Origin: Ochotona curzoniae
Lineage: Eukaryota > Chordata > Mammalia > Lagomorpha > Ochotonidae
DNA length: 64,000 nt
NCBI RefSeq assembly: GCF_017591425.1
Contig: NW_024466459.1
Coordinates: 3,410,001-3,474,000 of the forward strand
Reading direction: 5' to 3'
The stretch's first letter is position 1, and every line of letters starts with the position of its first letter. Position numbers and translations under genes: made by a program. Under the pieces are notes generated by a model, which was given only the letters and a program-made list of their open reading frames with translations, made no database searches and was not told the origin of the DNA. Of the stretch, positions 10,879-21,816 are shown in pieces.

Positions 10879-11934
10879 AAATTGACAGTATGTAATTGTG
10901 TATTTTGGGGGATACAATCTTTTATCTATTTAATATATTTGCACACACATGCACACAATGTAAGACACTTAGGTTTATTCCCTTAACCAATTTTGAAATG
11001 TGTATCACAGTCAACCTGTAGTATAGATCACCTGACTTTAGCATTCTCACCTGATTCAAACTTTGGACCCTTAAATATTATCCTCCACTAGTCTCTACCA
11101 TTCTTCTCTCGACGTTTATGAGTTTGACTATTTTTTTTTTGGTAACATATCTAAGTGATATTATCTTTTTCTCTATTTCTATGCCTGCCTACTTTTACTT
11201 AAAATGATGTTCTTCAGGTTTGTCCATTTTGTCACAAATGATAGGGTTATCTGCTTGACATTTCCAACAGCTGTAAGGATTCTCTCTGCACATTCTCCTC
11301 AATACTTGCTGTTTTTTGTGTTTTGGTAGTAGCTATTCCAGTAGGTGTGAGATGGTACCTTATTGTGGTTTTTTATTTATTTTTGTACATGTATTTATTT
11401 TTGCAGTTTATTTTATTTTGTATTTATTTTTGTAATGACTATTTTAGTTTGTATTTCCTCAATGCTTATTAATTGATCATTTTTTTCATCATCTTTTGGC
11501 CATTTAAATTTCATCTTTTGAAAAATGTCTGCTGAGGTCCTTTGTTCATTTATTAACCTTTAGGTTATTTGTTTTCTTGGCTCCCAAGTTGTTTGAATTC
11601 CTTGTGATTTTGGTTTTGTTGTTGTTGTAATTTTTTCCATATGTATTTTTAAATTTTTTATTTGTCATAATGCAGTTTCCTTGCGATTTTGAATATTAAC
11701 CACTTTTCAGATACACGTGTCACAAACATTTTCCATGACTCTATAGGTTTTCTTTTCATCATCTTGATTGCTTCCTTTTATGTACGGAAACTTTTTAGTT
11801 TGTGTAATTCATTTGTTGTTTTTGTTTTCATTGTCTGCACTTGTATTGCTCTATCTAAGAAATCTCTGCCAAAACCAACATCATGAAGCTTTTTCTATGT
11901 TTCTTCTAGAAGTTCTATTTTATTTTGCTTTATT
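10879..11934 (-). mobile_element. L1M-type element, 3'UTR into ORF2 end, antisense
   Basis: It starts with the reverse complement of an old L1 3'UTR ('attgacagtatgtaattgtgtattt'). It continues through 'atgatgttcttcaggtttgtcc', 'ctattccagtaggtgtgagatggtacct', and 'aatctctgccaaaaccaacatcatgaagctttttc' (ORF2 3' end). A SINE interrupts it at 11935. A second antisense L1M with the same order is at 55614-57905. Confidence 0.8.
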
Positions 11935-12130
11935 ATTTTGAGAAGCAGAAAAATATACACACACACACAGAGCAAAAGAGAGATGTGTGTGTGGGAGAAA
12001 GATAATGAGAGAGAGGATGAAACAAAATGTCTTCCATCTGCTTGTTCATTCACCCAATGGCTATAATGAAGTCAGGAGTCAAAGGCATCACAGGTGGCAG
12101 CTTTTCCACTGAGCTGCAATGCTGTTCCAT
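11935..12130 (-). mobile_element. C-SINE, truncated
   Basis: Plus-strand reverse complement with a short (AC)n, GA-rich tract, 'aatgtcttccatctgcttgttcattcaccc', and end 'tgagctgcaatgctgttcc'. Much of the body is missing. It sits in antisense L1 sequence. Confidence 0.65.
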
Positions 12131-12134
12131 GTGT

Positions 12135-13810
12135 ATTTTCTGAATATTTGTTTTTTTAATCCATATTTTCTTATGATTCTCTGAACTTCTTGGGGGAAGT
12201 ACATTCAGTATTTTGTCAGTCCTTCACAGATCTCTAATTTTTTAGGGTTCGTTATTGGAGCTTTATTAGTTTCTCTTAATGGTGTCATGTTTTTCTAGCT
12301 CTTATTCCTGTTGTAGCCTTTGTGTCTTGTCCATTTGAGAAGTGGCTGCCTGTTCATACCTTTGCAGGTGTTTTTTTTGGGAGAGTAGACCTTAGTTACA
12401 TTGTCTAGCATGGGATTCTGGATGAGCAGCTGGTAGACCCTCCCTTGAGTTCAGTGGTTAGATTGGGCAGCTATCTGTGTTCTGAGGTTAACTGGGCTGT
12501 TGGATGTGGTCCAAAGCACAGTTAAGCTCCCTTGCTGGGCTTCACTATCACAGCTTCTGCTGGATTCTGTGATTACATCTGATAGTTTAGGGCTGTATGC
12601 TGGCCTGAGAGGCTGGGTTGTTAGCGGCTGAGCCACTCTGAATGAGAAGGGCCAAAAATCATGCTCCGGATTATATGCAATCGTGGACTTATCTCTCAGA
12701 CTAGGCTCTAAACCTGTACAGGATTATGGCTGTGCTACCCTGGATGAATTTGCTGATTGGCTGATGTTTGGAGGAAGGGAAACTGGACTTCATGCCTAGG
12801 GAAACCTTTGGAGTCACAAGCCTGGATGGGGTTGCCACGTGCTCACCAGGTCTGGTGGAGCCACATGCTCTCTGCAGTTACGCTGTTCTCAGGCGTACCT
12901 TCCAGCTTGAGCAAGCCTTATGTGAAGTTTTTAGGCTGAGTGGAAAGGTTGTCTCAGCACTCAAGTCTTACAGAGCCTGTCAGAAGGATACTACTGGCTG
13001 GTGTCTTCAGTTGAACATCTCCAGTGGCTAAAATGCAGAAATTGTTTTGAATTTCACCCCCTTTGTTTGTAGCTGGTTCTAATGATGTAATGTAACACTG
13101 CTTGTATCTCCCAATGTTTCCAGTGAGGAGACAGACATGTGGGTTTCTAACAAAATATCCCTACAGGGGTCAGTGTGGAGGTGTAGCAGCAAATCCTTCA
13201 TCTGTATTGTTGGCATCACATGTGGGTTCACGTCTGGCTGCTCCACTTCCGACCAGTTCCCTGCTAGTGCATCTGCAACAGCAGTGAGGATCACTCAAAT
13301 GTTTGGCCCCCTGCGACCCTTGTGAGACACCCAGATGCAGCCCTGGGCTCTTGGCTTCAGCTGGCTTAGCCCTGTCCACTGCAGCCATCTGGGTTGTGAA
13401 TCAGCAGAAAACAAACAAACAAAAAAAGACAAAAAAAAAAAACTTCTCCATTGCTCTTTTTCTCTATAACTCTGATGTTCAAATAAATAATCTTTTTAAA
13501 AAAAAAATAATCCCGGAGTGCTGGAGAAGCTGGTTATGTACTTTTGGCTCTTTTTATTCCTCTACACAAAATAAGGGTCCAGGGAACGTCTTTTCTGTGT
13601 GGATTTATGCTGGTTTGGGGAAAGTGTGATATGCTCCAGGTAAAGCTGTTCCTATTACCCTTCTAACATGGCTGTGCTTGGTTCTGTGATCAGGGGGCAT
13701 GTCTCAGCCCCACTGCTAAGTTCTGCTCTAGCTATGTGAGGAAAACCGGAGCCAGGGAACTCATTCTGTCATCTTGCCGATGTCATTCCTCCCCATCCTT
13801 TAGAATTCAG
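12135..13810 (-). mobile_element. Old L1 5'UTR region, antisense, split by a SINE
   Basis: 'ttagtttctcttaatggtgtcatgtttttctagc' (12265) matches the antisense L1 5'UTR/ORF1 junction. A long GC-moderate 5'UTR follows, and the block ends with 'ctcattctgtcatcttgccgatgtcattcctcccc' (13760), like the reverse complement of an L1 start. With 10879-11934 it could be one internally deleted copy or two neighbours. A C-SINE occupies 13170-13509. Confidence 0.6.
13170..13509 (+). mobile_element. C-SINE, diverged
   Basis: Head to tail: 'gctgctccacttccgaccagttccctgc', 'ctcttggcttcagctggcttagccctgtccactgcagcc', an A-rich expansion at 13409-13441, and tail 'ttcaaataaataatctttttaaaaa'. It is inserted in antisense L1 5'UTR. 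Confidence 0.8.
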
Positions 13811-14235
13811 TGTGTAGTTATGCTGCATATGGTATCAATTGTGAGTAATAAATATACAAAAGAAAGCATTACAAGCCATTATTCTTTGTATTTGGCAGCT
13901 AATGAGCCAGATGAATAAACAAAGTTTGCACATTTGAAGCATTTCTATGCTGTAGAGAAAAACAATGAGTTACTAAAACAAAGCTGTTGGGGATACAGAG
14001 TATAGAAAGCGTTCATTTGATTTAAGAACACCTCAGAGCAGAGGAAGACTTGAATCCAGCTAGAAGACTGGAAAAGGAAAAGAATGTACGGACCTGCCAG
14101 GTATTCACAGCATAGGTCCAGAGACAGGAACGGCTGTGTTTGCTTATAAAATGCCAAGGACATTGGATTGCTGTAAAAAAAACACTGAAAAATAGAGAGC
14201 CTGGAAGCCTCGGAATCAAAATAACATAGGCTTAC
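13811..14235. other. Intronic sequence with nothing recognised
   Basis: AT-rich, no recognised repeat or exon. Confidence 0.5.
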
Positions 14236-14500
14236 TGTATTTGTTCACTTATTAGAAAAGTAGAATTACAGGCAGAGATCTTCCATCCTCAAATGGCCAC
14301 TTGGCTAGGGCTGAGCCAGACTGAAGTCAGAAGCCTTGAACTCCGTCCAGTCTCTCAAGTGAGTTACAGGGTCCCAAGTACTTATACCATGCTCCCCTGC
14401 TTTCCCAGGCCCACAACAGAATGCCAGATTGGAAGTGGGGCATCCAAGATTCAAACTGGAACTCCTATGCTGGTTCCATTATGCCACAGTGCTGCTTCCC
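14236..14500 (-). mobile_element. C-SINE, older subfamily
   Basis: Reverse-complement order on the plus strand: 'tgttcacttattagaaaagtagaattacaggcagag', 'cttccatcctcaaatggcc', 'caggcccacaacagaatgccagattggaagtgg', and 'ccattatgccacagtgctgc'. Confidence 0.8.
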
Positions 14501-14559
14501 TTACATTTATTCTTGACTACCCCGATGGCAAGCTAAGATCGTTAATCTTAGACCTCAGG

Positions 14560-14867
14560 CTGGGTTGTTTGGCATATCAGTATCCTTCCACCTGGGACAC
14601 TGCATCTTGGATTAGACTCTCAGCTCTGCTTCCAGGGCCAGCTTTCTGGTAGTGTGCACACTGGGAAGCAGCAGGTGATGGCTCAGACTGTTCCGTTCAT
14701 GCCATATGTGGAAGCCCCTGATTTTTCTCCCGGCTCTTGGCTGCTGCAGCCTGACCCGTCCTGGTTGGTGTGGGCATTTGGATTGTGACAGAGCAGATGG
14801 GAATCTGTCTCCATCACCTCTGTCCCTAACTCTGCCTTTCAAGTCAATAAATAAAAATTAAATCTTG
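14560..14867 (+). mobile_element. C-SINE, older subfamily
   Basis: Body 'gctctgcttccagggccagc', 'gggaagcagcaggtgatggctcag', 'ctgacccgtcctggttggtgtgggcatttgg', and tail 'ctttcaagtcaataaataaa'. It is convergent with a younger SINE at 14970. Confidence 0.75.
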
Positions 14868-14969
14868 CAGCCATAAGAATTGATTTTGGAAGCTGATGTC
14901 TTCATGTTTTCAGCATCATGGTCCTTGGTAATTATAAAGAAGTGCTTACATGTTAAATTATCATTCCAT

Positions 14970-15304
14970 GGACCCGGCACGATAACGTAATGATTAAGGT
15001 CCTCGCCTTGAACACACCGGGATTCCATATGAGTGCTGGTTCTAATCCCGGCAGCTCCACTTCCTATCCAGTTCCCTGCTTGTGACCTGGGAGAGCAGTC
15101 AAGAAAGGCCAAAAACCTTGGAACGCTGCATCCAACTGGGAGACTCGAAAAGAACTTCCCGGCTCCTGGCTTCAAATCAGCGCAGCACCGGCCATTGTGG
15201 ACACTTGGGGAATGAATCATTGGACAGAAGACCTTTCTCTTTGTCTCTCATCCTCTCTGTACATCTGCCTTTCCAATAAAAATAAATAAATCTTTAAAAA
15301 AATA
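14970..15304 (+). mobile_element. Young C-SINE with perfect target-site duplication
   Basis: This is the best preserved SINE in the window. The head starts 'ggacccggcacgat', the pol III B-box-like ggttctaatcc is at 15038-15048, and the tail is 'ccaataaaaataaataaatctttaaaaaa'. An 11-base direct repeat, tatcattccat, flanks it at 14959-14969 and 15305-15315 without mismatch, so the ends are exact and the insertion is comparatively recent. This copy carries the strongest pika-like subfamily signature. Confidence 0.95.
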
Positions 15305-15315
15305 TATCATTCCAT

Positions 15316-16270
15316 AGTGTAGATCTTTCACTCCTCTGTGTAATAGCTATCAGCTGAAATGTATTGTTAGCAGTAACAGGTAGTAACATGCATTTTATTT
15401 TGATTCAGTGCAATGCATTCACTCTTGCTGTCTTTCTTGACTCTTAAAATTTAATTGTATCCAAATAAATGCATTTGAATGATTTTTTTTCCTCCAAATT
15501 TAACAGTGATAGAAATGTGAAGATTTTTTTTCCCATGGTTGATTTCCTTTAATACAAATGTTTTTTGAGTAATCTTGCCGCTTACCTAAAGGTAATCTGA
15601 AAGAAGGCAACCTGTGCAAGAAGTAACTCAACATAGTGATAAAACAGAATGATAACAAATATAGAGGAGCCAGACTGATTGTCACATCAACTGATAATTG
15701 CATCAGAAAAAACATATTTTCCTAAGTTTTAACCAAATTTGTAACTTCAGAAAGACAATGATCGACCATACTCTGAATTAAAGATGCCCTTTTCATGTTA
15801 TTTAAATGGGTTTTTTTCATTACTGTTTGCATATAAAAGAGCCTCTGATACAAATACAAAGTGACGCAAGGTGGATCCCGTACTATGCCATTTATTTTGG
15901 GGTACTGTAAAGTGTTTGACACTGTAGATTGAAAGCTGTACATTCATCGAATTTTATAAATATTATTATTGATGTAAAGAGAATGGATTTTTCTATGGTT
16001 CACAGGTACAATTCTAAGAATATAATGATAATTCTCTCTTTACGCTTTCTTGTTTAATTTTTGTGATAACATGTTTTTAACATATTTTGTAGTCACCAGC
16101 TTAATGCTGCAACAAATAAGGAGTCCAACAATAGAAAAACCACTGTTCAGAAAGAATACTGAAATGGACTGTAGACAGTTATCGACTCCCAAGATGTCAA
16201 TGTCACTCATATGTGTTACACTTTATTGTACTATTCTTACTAGCTGCCGCAGTCAGAACATGTAATATTT
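15316..16270. other. Intronic sequence with nothing recognised
   Basis: AT-rich, without a recognised repeat or coding exon. Confidence 0.5.
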
Positions 16271-16350
16271 GTCTTTCTGAGTCATGCTTATTTTCACTAA
16301 GCATAAGGGTTTCCAGTTGCCTCTATTTTGTTCCAAAAAGTAAGATGGAG
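16271..16350 (-). mobile_element. L1 3'UTR fragment, antisense
   Basis: 'tctttctgagtcatgcttattttcactaagcataagg' is the reverse complement of a widespread L1 3'UTR segment. The homology is only about 80 bases. Confidence 0.55.
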
Positions 16351-16429
16351 TACTAGTCAGCCAGATATTTAGCCAAGTTGGGCACACTGAGTTTTCTTGT
16401 CTTCATCTAATTAGTGGTATTTGATTTGC

Positions 16430-16835
16430 TGTGTTTAACAGGCACTGCACTAAATGATTCAGAAAGTTGAGAGCTTGGGACTACATTATAGAGGGGTAGA
16501 GAACCTAAGAGGAAGTCAGTCATGCAGACTGAAGGTGGTATGTCCTGTGTGACAGCAAATCAGGGAAAGGGATGCTGGGTGGGTGTGGTGTGGAGGCTGC
16601 AATGTAATAGATAAAGTGGTCTAGGCAACCGCTGTTCAAAGGTCATGTTGAAGCGAAACCTTACTTCAAGAATTCACGTGAATATCTAGAGGAAAGCTGC
16701 TGAGCCTCAAGGCCAGAACTGACTCTACTATGTTTTAGGCCATGCAGAGGAGCGGGTAGGAGTGGTGGCAGTGAGGGGATACAGTAGTTGAGAAAAGCTG
16801 AGAGAGGCGACAGGTATTGGATCACCTGTGGCCTT
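16430..16835 (-). mobile_element. L2 fragment, antisense
   Basis: It starts 'ttaacaggcactgcactaaatgattcag', the reverse complement of the L2 3' end. Segments resembling 'ccatgcagaggagcgggtaggagtggtggcagtgagg' and 'tgtggccttaaa' follow in L2 antisense order. It is old and gapped. Confidence 0.55.
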
Positions 16836-16837
16836 AA

Positions 16838-17720
16838 ATGTGTTGGAATCTTTGTTGCAATTCACATATCAACAATTCACTCATAACTGTGCAATTCAAT
16901 GGTTTGTAATATATTTACAAAATTGTGCAATCGTCAACATAGAACTTTTTTTGTTCATAAAGAAACCTTGTACCCTTTATCTGTCATTCCTCCATCCCCT
17001 GATTGTCTCCCCAAAGAACTGCAAATCTACTTTTTGATTCCTTGGACTTGCCTATTCTACACATTTAATGTGAGTGGAATCATGAACCAGGTGTCTTTTG
17101 TGACACTTTGCGTGTTGCTGTCAGCGTTCCTCTGTCTTGACATGTGCGTTAGCATTTGTTCTTCAGTGTCAGAAGATTGGTGCTGGGCCTCCACGAGGAC
17201 ACCAGAGTCCATGGCTGCTCAAGTTCTTTCTGCAAAATGCTCTCATATTTGCATACACAGCCTTCCCATCTCCTCATACACTTTAGATCATCTCTAGATT
17301 ATTGGTAAATATCTGATACAATGTGAATGCTTTGGTGGTGGTGGTTATATTGTTTAGGCAATGATGACAAGAAAAATATCATGCTTAGCAACTAAACAAT
17401 TTGTTTAAAATGTCTTTTGTTTCTATGGTTGGTTGAGTCCATAGTACGAAACTCATGGGTATGGACGACTAATTGGACTCTATTAGAATGTCATTCTTGT
17501 TTCAGTTTTCAGTTGCCTAAGAACAATGATATGGAACATCTTTTCATGCACTTGAGCATCTATTGCCTTTCTTTGGAGAAATATCTATTCAGATTGTTTC
17601 CCATTTATAAATTGTGTTGACCATTCATTGTTGAGTTATAAAAATTCTTTACATTTTTGGATAGGTCTCGTATTGAATATATGAGTAGAAAATATTTTCT
17701 CCTATTCAGTATATACCAAA
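16838..17720 (-). mobile_element. L1M (L1MC/ME-like) 3'UTR, antisense
   Basis: Clear order of an old L1 3'UTR in reverse complement: 'tgtgcaattcaatggtttgtaatatatttacaaaattgtgcaatcg', 'ttgcctattctacacatttaatgtgagtggaatcatg', 'acatcttttcatgcacttgagcatc', and 'ggagaaatatctattcagattg'. It ends at the SINE at 17752. Confidence 0.8.
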
Positions 17721-17751
17721 GGCGCAATAATGAATAAATCTGCTAGGGTCA

Positions 17752-18074
17752 GGCCTGGCGTGGTAGCCTAGTTGCTAAAGTCCTCGCTTTGCACACACAC
17801 CTCATCTTGCACACTGGTTCATGTCCTGACTGCTCCACTTCCCATTCAGCTCCCTGCTTGTGGCCTAGGAAAGCAGTTGAGGATGGCCCAAAACCTTGGG
17901 ACCCTGTACTTCCGTGGGAGACCCAGAGAAAGCTCCTGGTTCCTGGCTTCAGACTGGCTTAGCTCTCGCCTTTGTGGCCACTCAGGGAGTGAACCAGCAG
18001 ATTGAAGATCTTTGTCTCTCCTTCTCTCTGTAAATCTGACTTTCAATAAAAATGAAACACATCTTTAGAAAAAT
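17752..18074 (+). mobile_element. C-SINE just upstream of a CEP112 exon
   Basis: Head 'ggcctggcgtggtagcctag' with an A-box-like tagcctagttg at 17764-17774, body 'gtggcctaggaaagcagttgaggatggccc', tail 'ctttcaataaaaatgaaacacatcttt'. It ends about 210 bases before the exon at 18288. Confidence 0.9.
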
Positions 18075-18287
18075 GGGAAGGCCCCAAATTATATTTCTAC
18101 CACTTTAAATTATTAAAATATGTCAAAATGAAATTAGATTTGTTTCATTACTTTATCACTTGTAAGTCCATCACAATGATTGGTGAATGTTTAATACCCG
18201 TTTTTTAAAGAATATATGAAATTATAAAATGTATAGCATATGACTCTTTGTTCAAAAAGTTTAGTGTTTGTTTTTTACATGTTGCAG

Positions 18288-18395
18288 ATGGAAAAAGTGG
18301 AAGCAGATCTAACAAGGTCGAAGTCTCTTCGTGAGAAGCAGTCCAAGGAGTTTGTGTGGCAGCTGGACGATGTCAGACAACGGTATGAACAGCAG
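18288..18395 (+). CDS. CEP112: CEP112 (CCDC46) internal coding exon, 36 codons
   Basis: CEP112 is a centrosomal protein made largely of long coiled coil. Its precise molecular role is poorly known. The exon begins right after a pyrimidine-rich acceptor (tttgttttttacatgttgcag) and ends CAG before donor gttggt. Length 108 bases, phase 0 at both ends. The translation starts MEKVEADLTRSKSLREK and ends VRQRYEQQ. The leading ATG is an internal methionine, not a start. Charge is high, with hydrophobic residues at heptad spacing. I identified it from remembered CEP112 sequence, in which a segment ending RQRYEQQ is followed directly by IVELKL, exactly what the exon at 34714 supplies. The donor departs from consensus at +3 and +4. 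No database search was possible. Confidence 0.85.
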
Positions 18396-18754
18396 GTTGG
18401 TCTTTCCTTTGGATTATAGCAGTTTTTAATTTTTAATTGTTATAAAAATAGTGAACCATCATTTTTTTATCACAAGGCATCTGCATACTGTAAATATGAC
18501 TAAGAGTTTTTATTAGTGATATGTTTGAAATTTGGCAAATATTTGTTTCACTAAGTTCCTAAAAGCAGAATTTTGGGTGCCAGTTAATATGCCAGCTACA
18601 CTTAAACCAGCACTAGTGGTAACTGATGGAGAAATTAGATTTCCTCTCTTACAGAACCAACATTTTGATGGAGAATCAGCCTATCATCAGAGAATGAAAT
18701 AATTTTGAAGAGGGATTTGTAAATGAGAAAACAGGCTGCCTTTATAGACTTTGC

Positions 18755-18995
18755 TAGGTGGAGAACAGGAAGTGAAGTGCCTTGGGTGAATGGTCAGGGG
18801 AGAGGCCTAAAGGCAGAGGCAGATGTAGCATTCTGTGGACGAATGCAGCTCCAGGGTGAGAGAACAGCAAGTGCAGGGGCTTGAGAAGAGAGCAGGTGGG
18901 GGTGTTGAAGGAGCTAAGTGAAGCTGGGGAGGGCTCCTGTATGAGGAGGTTCCAGCTGCAGAGAGGGGCTGGGCCACACTCAGCCAAAGCCAGGT
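18755..18995 (-). mobile_element. L2 fragment, antisense
   Basis: Purine-rich plus strand with 'gagagaacagcaagtgcaggggcttgag', a characteristic L2 antisense block. It is flanked by unrecognised sequence. Confidence 0.5.
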
Positions 18996-19239
18996 TTTGT
19001 TTTCAGCACCCAACCTCTGCTTAATAAAAAAAATATATATATATTTTCTTCTTCTAAAAGTATATTCTTTCTCAATCCCTGAATAAAAAGCTATTTTGAT
19101 TGTCATCATTACAAAGATTAAAACACTTTTGAATAGGTTTTTTATAATAAAACAATTGTATATCAAAATGATAATCCAGCTTTAAAATTCTTAGTTCGTG
19201 TTACTTCATGATATACTAAGTATTAAGGCTGCCACAATG

Positions 19240-19480
19240 GAAATAACATTTCAATGGAATAACAATAGTGTGAAAACTCATAGGATATAGAAGAACTAGT
19301 GCTTTGGGGGCAAATTTACAGGAATATGCACTAGTATTAGAAAGAAGACATGTCAATGATTTAAATAGCTCACCTACAAAAGCAAGAAAAGATGGGCAAG
19401 TCAAGCCAAAAATTAGCAAGAATCAGAATAGAGAATCTGAAACCAATAGTAGTAGGTATCATTATTCTCATTTAACAGTT
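19240..19480 (+). mobile_element. L1 ORF2 fragment, sense
   Basis: Matches the L1 ORF2 order 'gtgctttgggggcaaatttacaggaatatgc', 'agaaagaagacatgtcaatgatttaaatag', and 'caaaaattagcaag'. It is short, broken and without a 3' end. Confidence 0.6.
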
Positions 19481-20515
19481 GAAGAAATTGAAGCAGAGAA
19501 TATGAGTACCTTGTCAAGTCGCACTCTTTAGTGACACTGCCGTGGTTCAGTGGATAAAGGTTGAGTTACTGTGCTTTTTTATCTAGTCGAGAAGAAATTG
19601 GGGAAATTTTCCAGAAAATAAAACAAAGGGCAGAGAGGCAGAATAGGTGAGAGGCTCCGTGAATCATTCAAGATGAACATCGCCATGTTGTCTGGAGTGC
19701 GGGGAGGAAACAGAGAAATCAAAGGAAGGAAGCTTATTAAGAAAGTATCACAAGAAATATTTGTGGAGCCAAAGAAAAGGTTCAATGGACTACCTCTCTG
19801 GAATTTTAAAGAACTAAGGGCAAAGGAAAAGTCTTCAACATGGAAGTGGCATCTTGACTGTTTCCTGTGAGATTGGTTCTTGTTTGGCTAACTGTGCAGT
19901 TCTGCATCAGTGTTTGAATGCGTTGTCACAAAGTACGTATGACTTTGTACAGAGATGCAAACTTTAGGTTTGTCTTGCAGCCTTGGTAAATCGGGCACTC
20001 CAAGCCCACATTTTTCTCATGGCTGCAGTCAACAGGAGTTGTGAATTAGTCAGGAAGGAAATATAGTCTTAGCAATATAAAGGTCTTCATGAAACAATGT
20101 GTATACAATCATAGTAAACAAATGCTATTTGTTACAATTCAACTTTCAAAATTAGACAGGGTTATAGACTGGAACATAAATTTAATTAGCCTCATTGTAG
20201 CAATAAAGTTAGAGGTTACAGAAGTTATTTAAATGTAAGAAAGCAACAGAAATGCAAGGAGATGGAGAACGATAAAAGCAGTGAGGAATTAATGCTATGA
20301 AGTAATCTGCCCATGTAATCAAACAATACATGGAAGATTTAGTTTAACTCTTTGAAAATATGAGGTCAACCTGCAGAAGAAACTGAGAAGGATGAATGAG
20401 AAAAGATGTGAATGTAAATCCCCATTTGTCATGGGAGAAGAACCGGAAGCAACATGGTAACTTAGAAAAGAGCTAAACAGCGATGGGATATACAGATGAG
20501 GAAGAATAACATACC
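19481..20515. other. Intronic sequence with nothing firmly recognised
   Basis: Bases 19560-19870 are purine-rich with open frames of 65-75 codons. They match no family I know and are not spliced to the CEP112 frame. The remainder is AT-rich. Confidence 0.45.
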
Positions 20516-20790
20516 AGTTGAGGTGCCCACATCGCACATCAGTGTCTGTGTTCAACTCCCAGCTGTTAGCTCCCGATTCCAGCTTCCTGCTCAGGTAGAA
20601 CCTGTGGCAGTAGCAAGTAATGTCTCGGATAATTGGTCCTGAGCACCCACATGGAGGACCTGAATTGAATTCCTGGCCTTCCATTTTTGCCTGGTTCAGT
20701 GCTATCTAAAACAAACAAATGGAAACACGCACAAACACACACACACACACACATTCCCTTTTTCTCTCTTTGCGTCAATAGTGCCTGAAA
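20516..20790 (+). mobile_element. C-SINE, older subfamily, with (AC)n tail
   Basis: 'gtgtctgtgttcaactcccagctgttagctcccgattccagcttcctgctc', 'ggcagtagcaagtaatgtctcgg', then 'cctggccttcc'. The 3' part is replaced by an (AC)n tract at 20735-20753 and a CT-rich end. Confidence 0.75.
20735..20753. repeat. (AC)n microsatellite
   Basis: About nine AC units following an imperfect A/C-rich lead, in the tail zone of the preceding SINE. Confidence 0.9.
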
Positions 20791-20962
20791 TACTTCAATA
20801 CATTGATAAATTGGATAATTTGAAATTCTGTATGTATATCCTATTGATTTAGGAACTTAATTTGTATAGTGTTTACAAATTTAATTTTTTATAATTTATT
20901 CTGTAAAACTATTTACACATGTGCACAAAGATATATGCTTATGTGTGTGTGTGTATACTAAA

Positions 20963-21280
20963 CATTTATTTATTTTTATTGTAAAGGCAGATTTATAGAG
21001 AGAAGGAGTTAGAGAAAAATCTTCCATCTGTTGGCCTACTCTCTAAGTGGCCACAATTGGCAGAGATAAGCCAATCTGAAGCCAGGAGCCAGGAACTTCT
21101 TCTGGGTCTCCCACATGGATGCAGGGTCCCAAGGTTTTGGGCCGTCCTCCACTGCTTTCCCAGGTCACAATCAGGGGCTGGATGAGAAGTAGAGCAGCCG
21201 TGATATGAACCAGCACCCTTATAGGGTGTTAGCATGTGCAAGGTGAAGATTTAGCCATTGCGCCATTGCACTGGGTCCAT
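20963..21280 (-). mobile_element. C-SINE
   Basis: Plus-strand reverse complement: 'catttatttatttttattgtaaaggcagatttatagagag', 'gtcccaaggttttgggccgtcctccactgctttcccagg', and head end 'gcgccattgcactgggtcca'. Full length; GT repeats immediately precede it. Confidence 0.9.
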
Positions 21281-21816
21281 GTTTGCATGTATCAATGAAG
21301 GATTTTTGGTAGTAGTTTTAAAAATTATAAATAAAAATATTGATTGCATAAAGTGTTCTAAATCCATATTATGGAATACTATACTGTGTTAAAAACATCT
21401 AATATACATCTAATTTACATCTATAGGTGCCAACATACATAGATACCTGAGATAGATTAATAGGAGTAAGCATATATTAGAACACTTTGTAAATTATGAT
21501 ATTTATGTAATTAAAACACATATAATTATGCTACATATAATTAGATACATAAATTTAAAAATCTGGAAGACTACACATATATCTGGAAAAGGCATAGAGT
21601 TATGAGTTAGGGGTTTGATTAATTGAGATTTTTCATTTTAACCTTTAAAGTTTTTTACTTGAAATTTCATGACCTGTATGTCTCAAGTGATACTTAGATA
21701 ATTAAGGCATTAAAGCTACAAATTTACATCATATTTAGCATTTTCAGTGAGTATAATCTTGGGTTAATGAAATAAAAAATTAATTCAATTTATACATAGT
21801 GTAACATAACCATAAG
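21281..21816. other. Very AT-rich intronic sequence
   Basis: No repeat family or exon recognised. Confidence 0.5.

Larger units (their letters stand above)
1..18287 (+). other. CEP112: CEP112 intron (3' portion, upstream of first visible exon)
   Basis: This is inferred to be intronic because the exon at 18288 opens with a consensus acceptor and continues an upstream coding frame. No other exon was recognised in the stretch. Nearly all of it is old or lagomorph-specific retroposon sequence, listed separately. An unrecognised short exon cannot be excluded, since exons of this gene can be under 120 bases and eye inspection misses such pieces. Confidence 0.7.

Noticed and set aside
14970..15060. 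Possible tRNA gene from A/B-box-like sequences
   Set aside because: These belong to the tRNA-derived head of a C-SINE; no cloverleaf with proper acceptor stem was seen.
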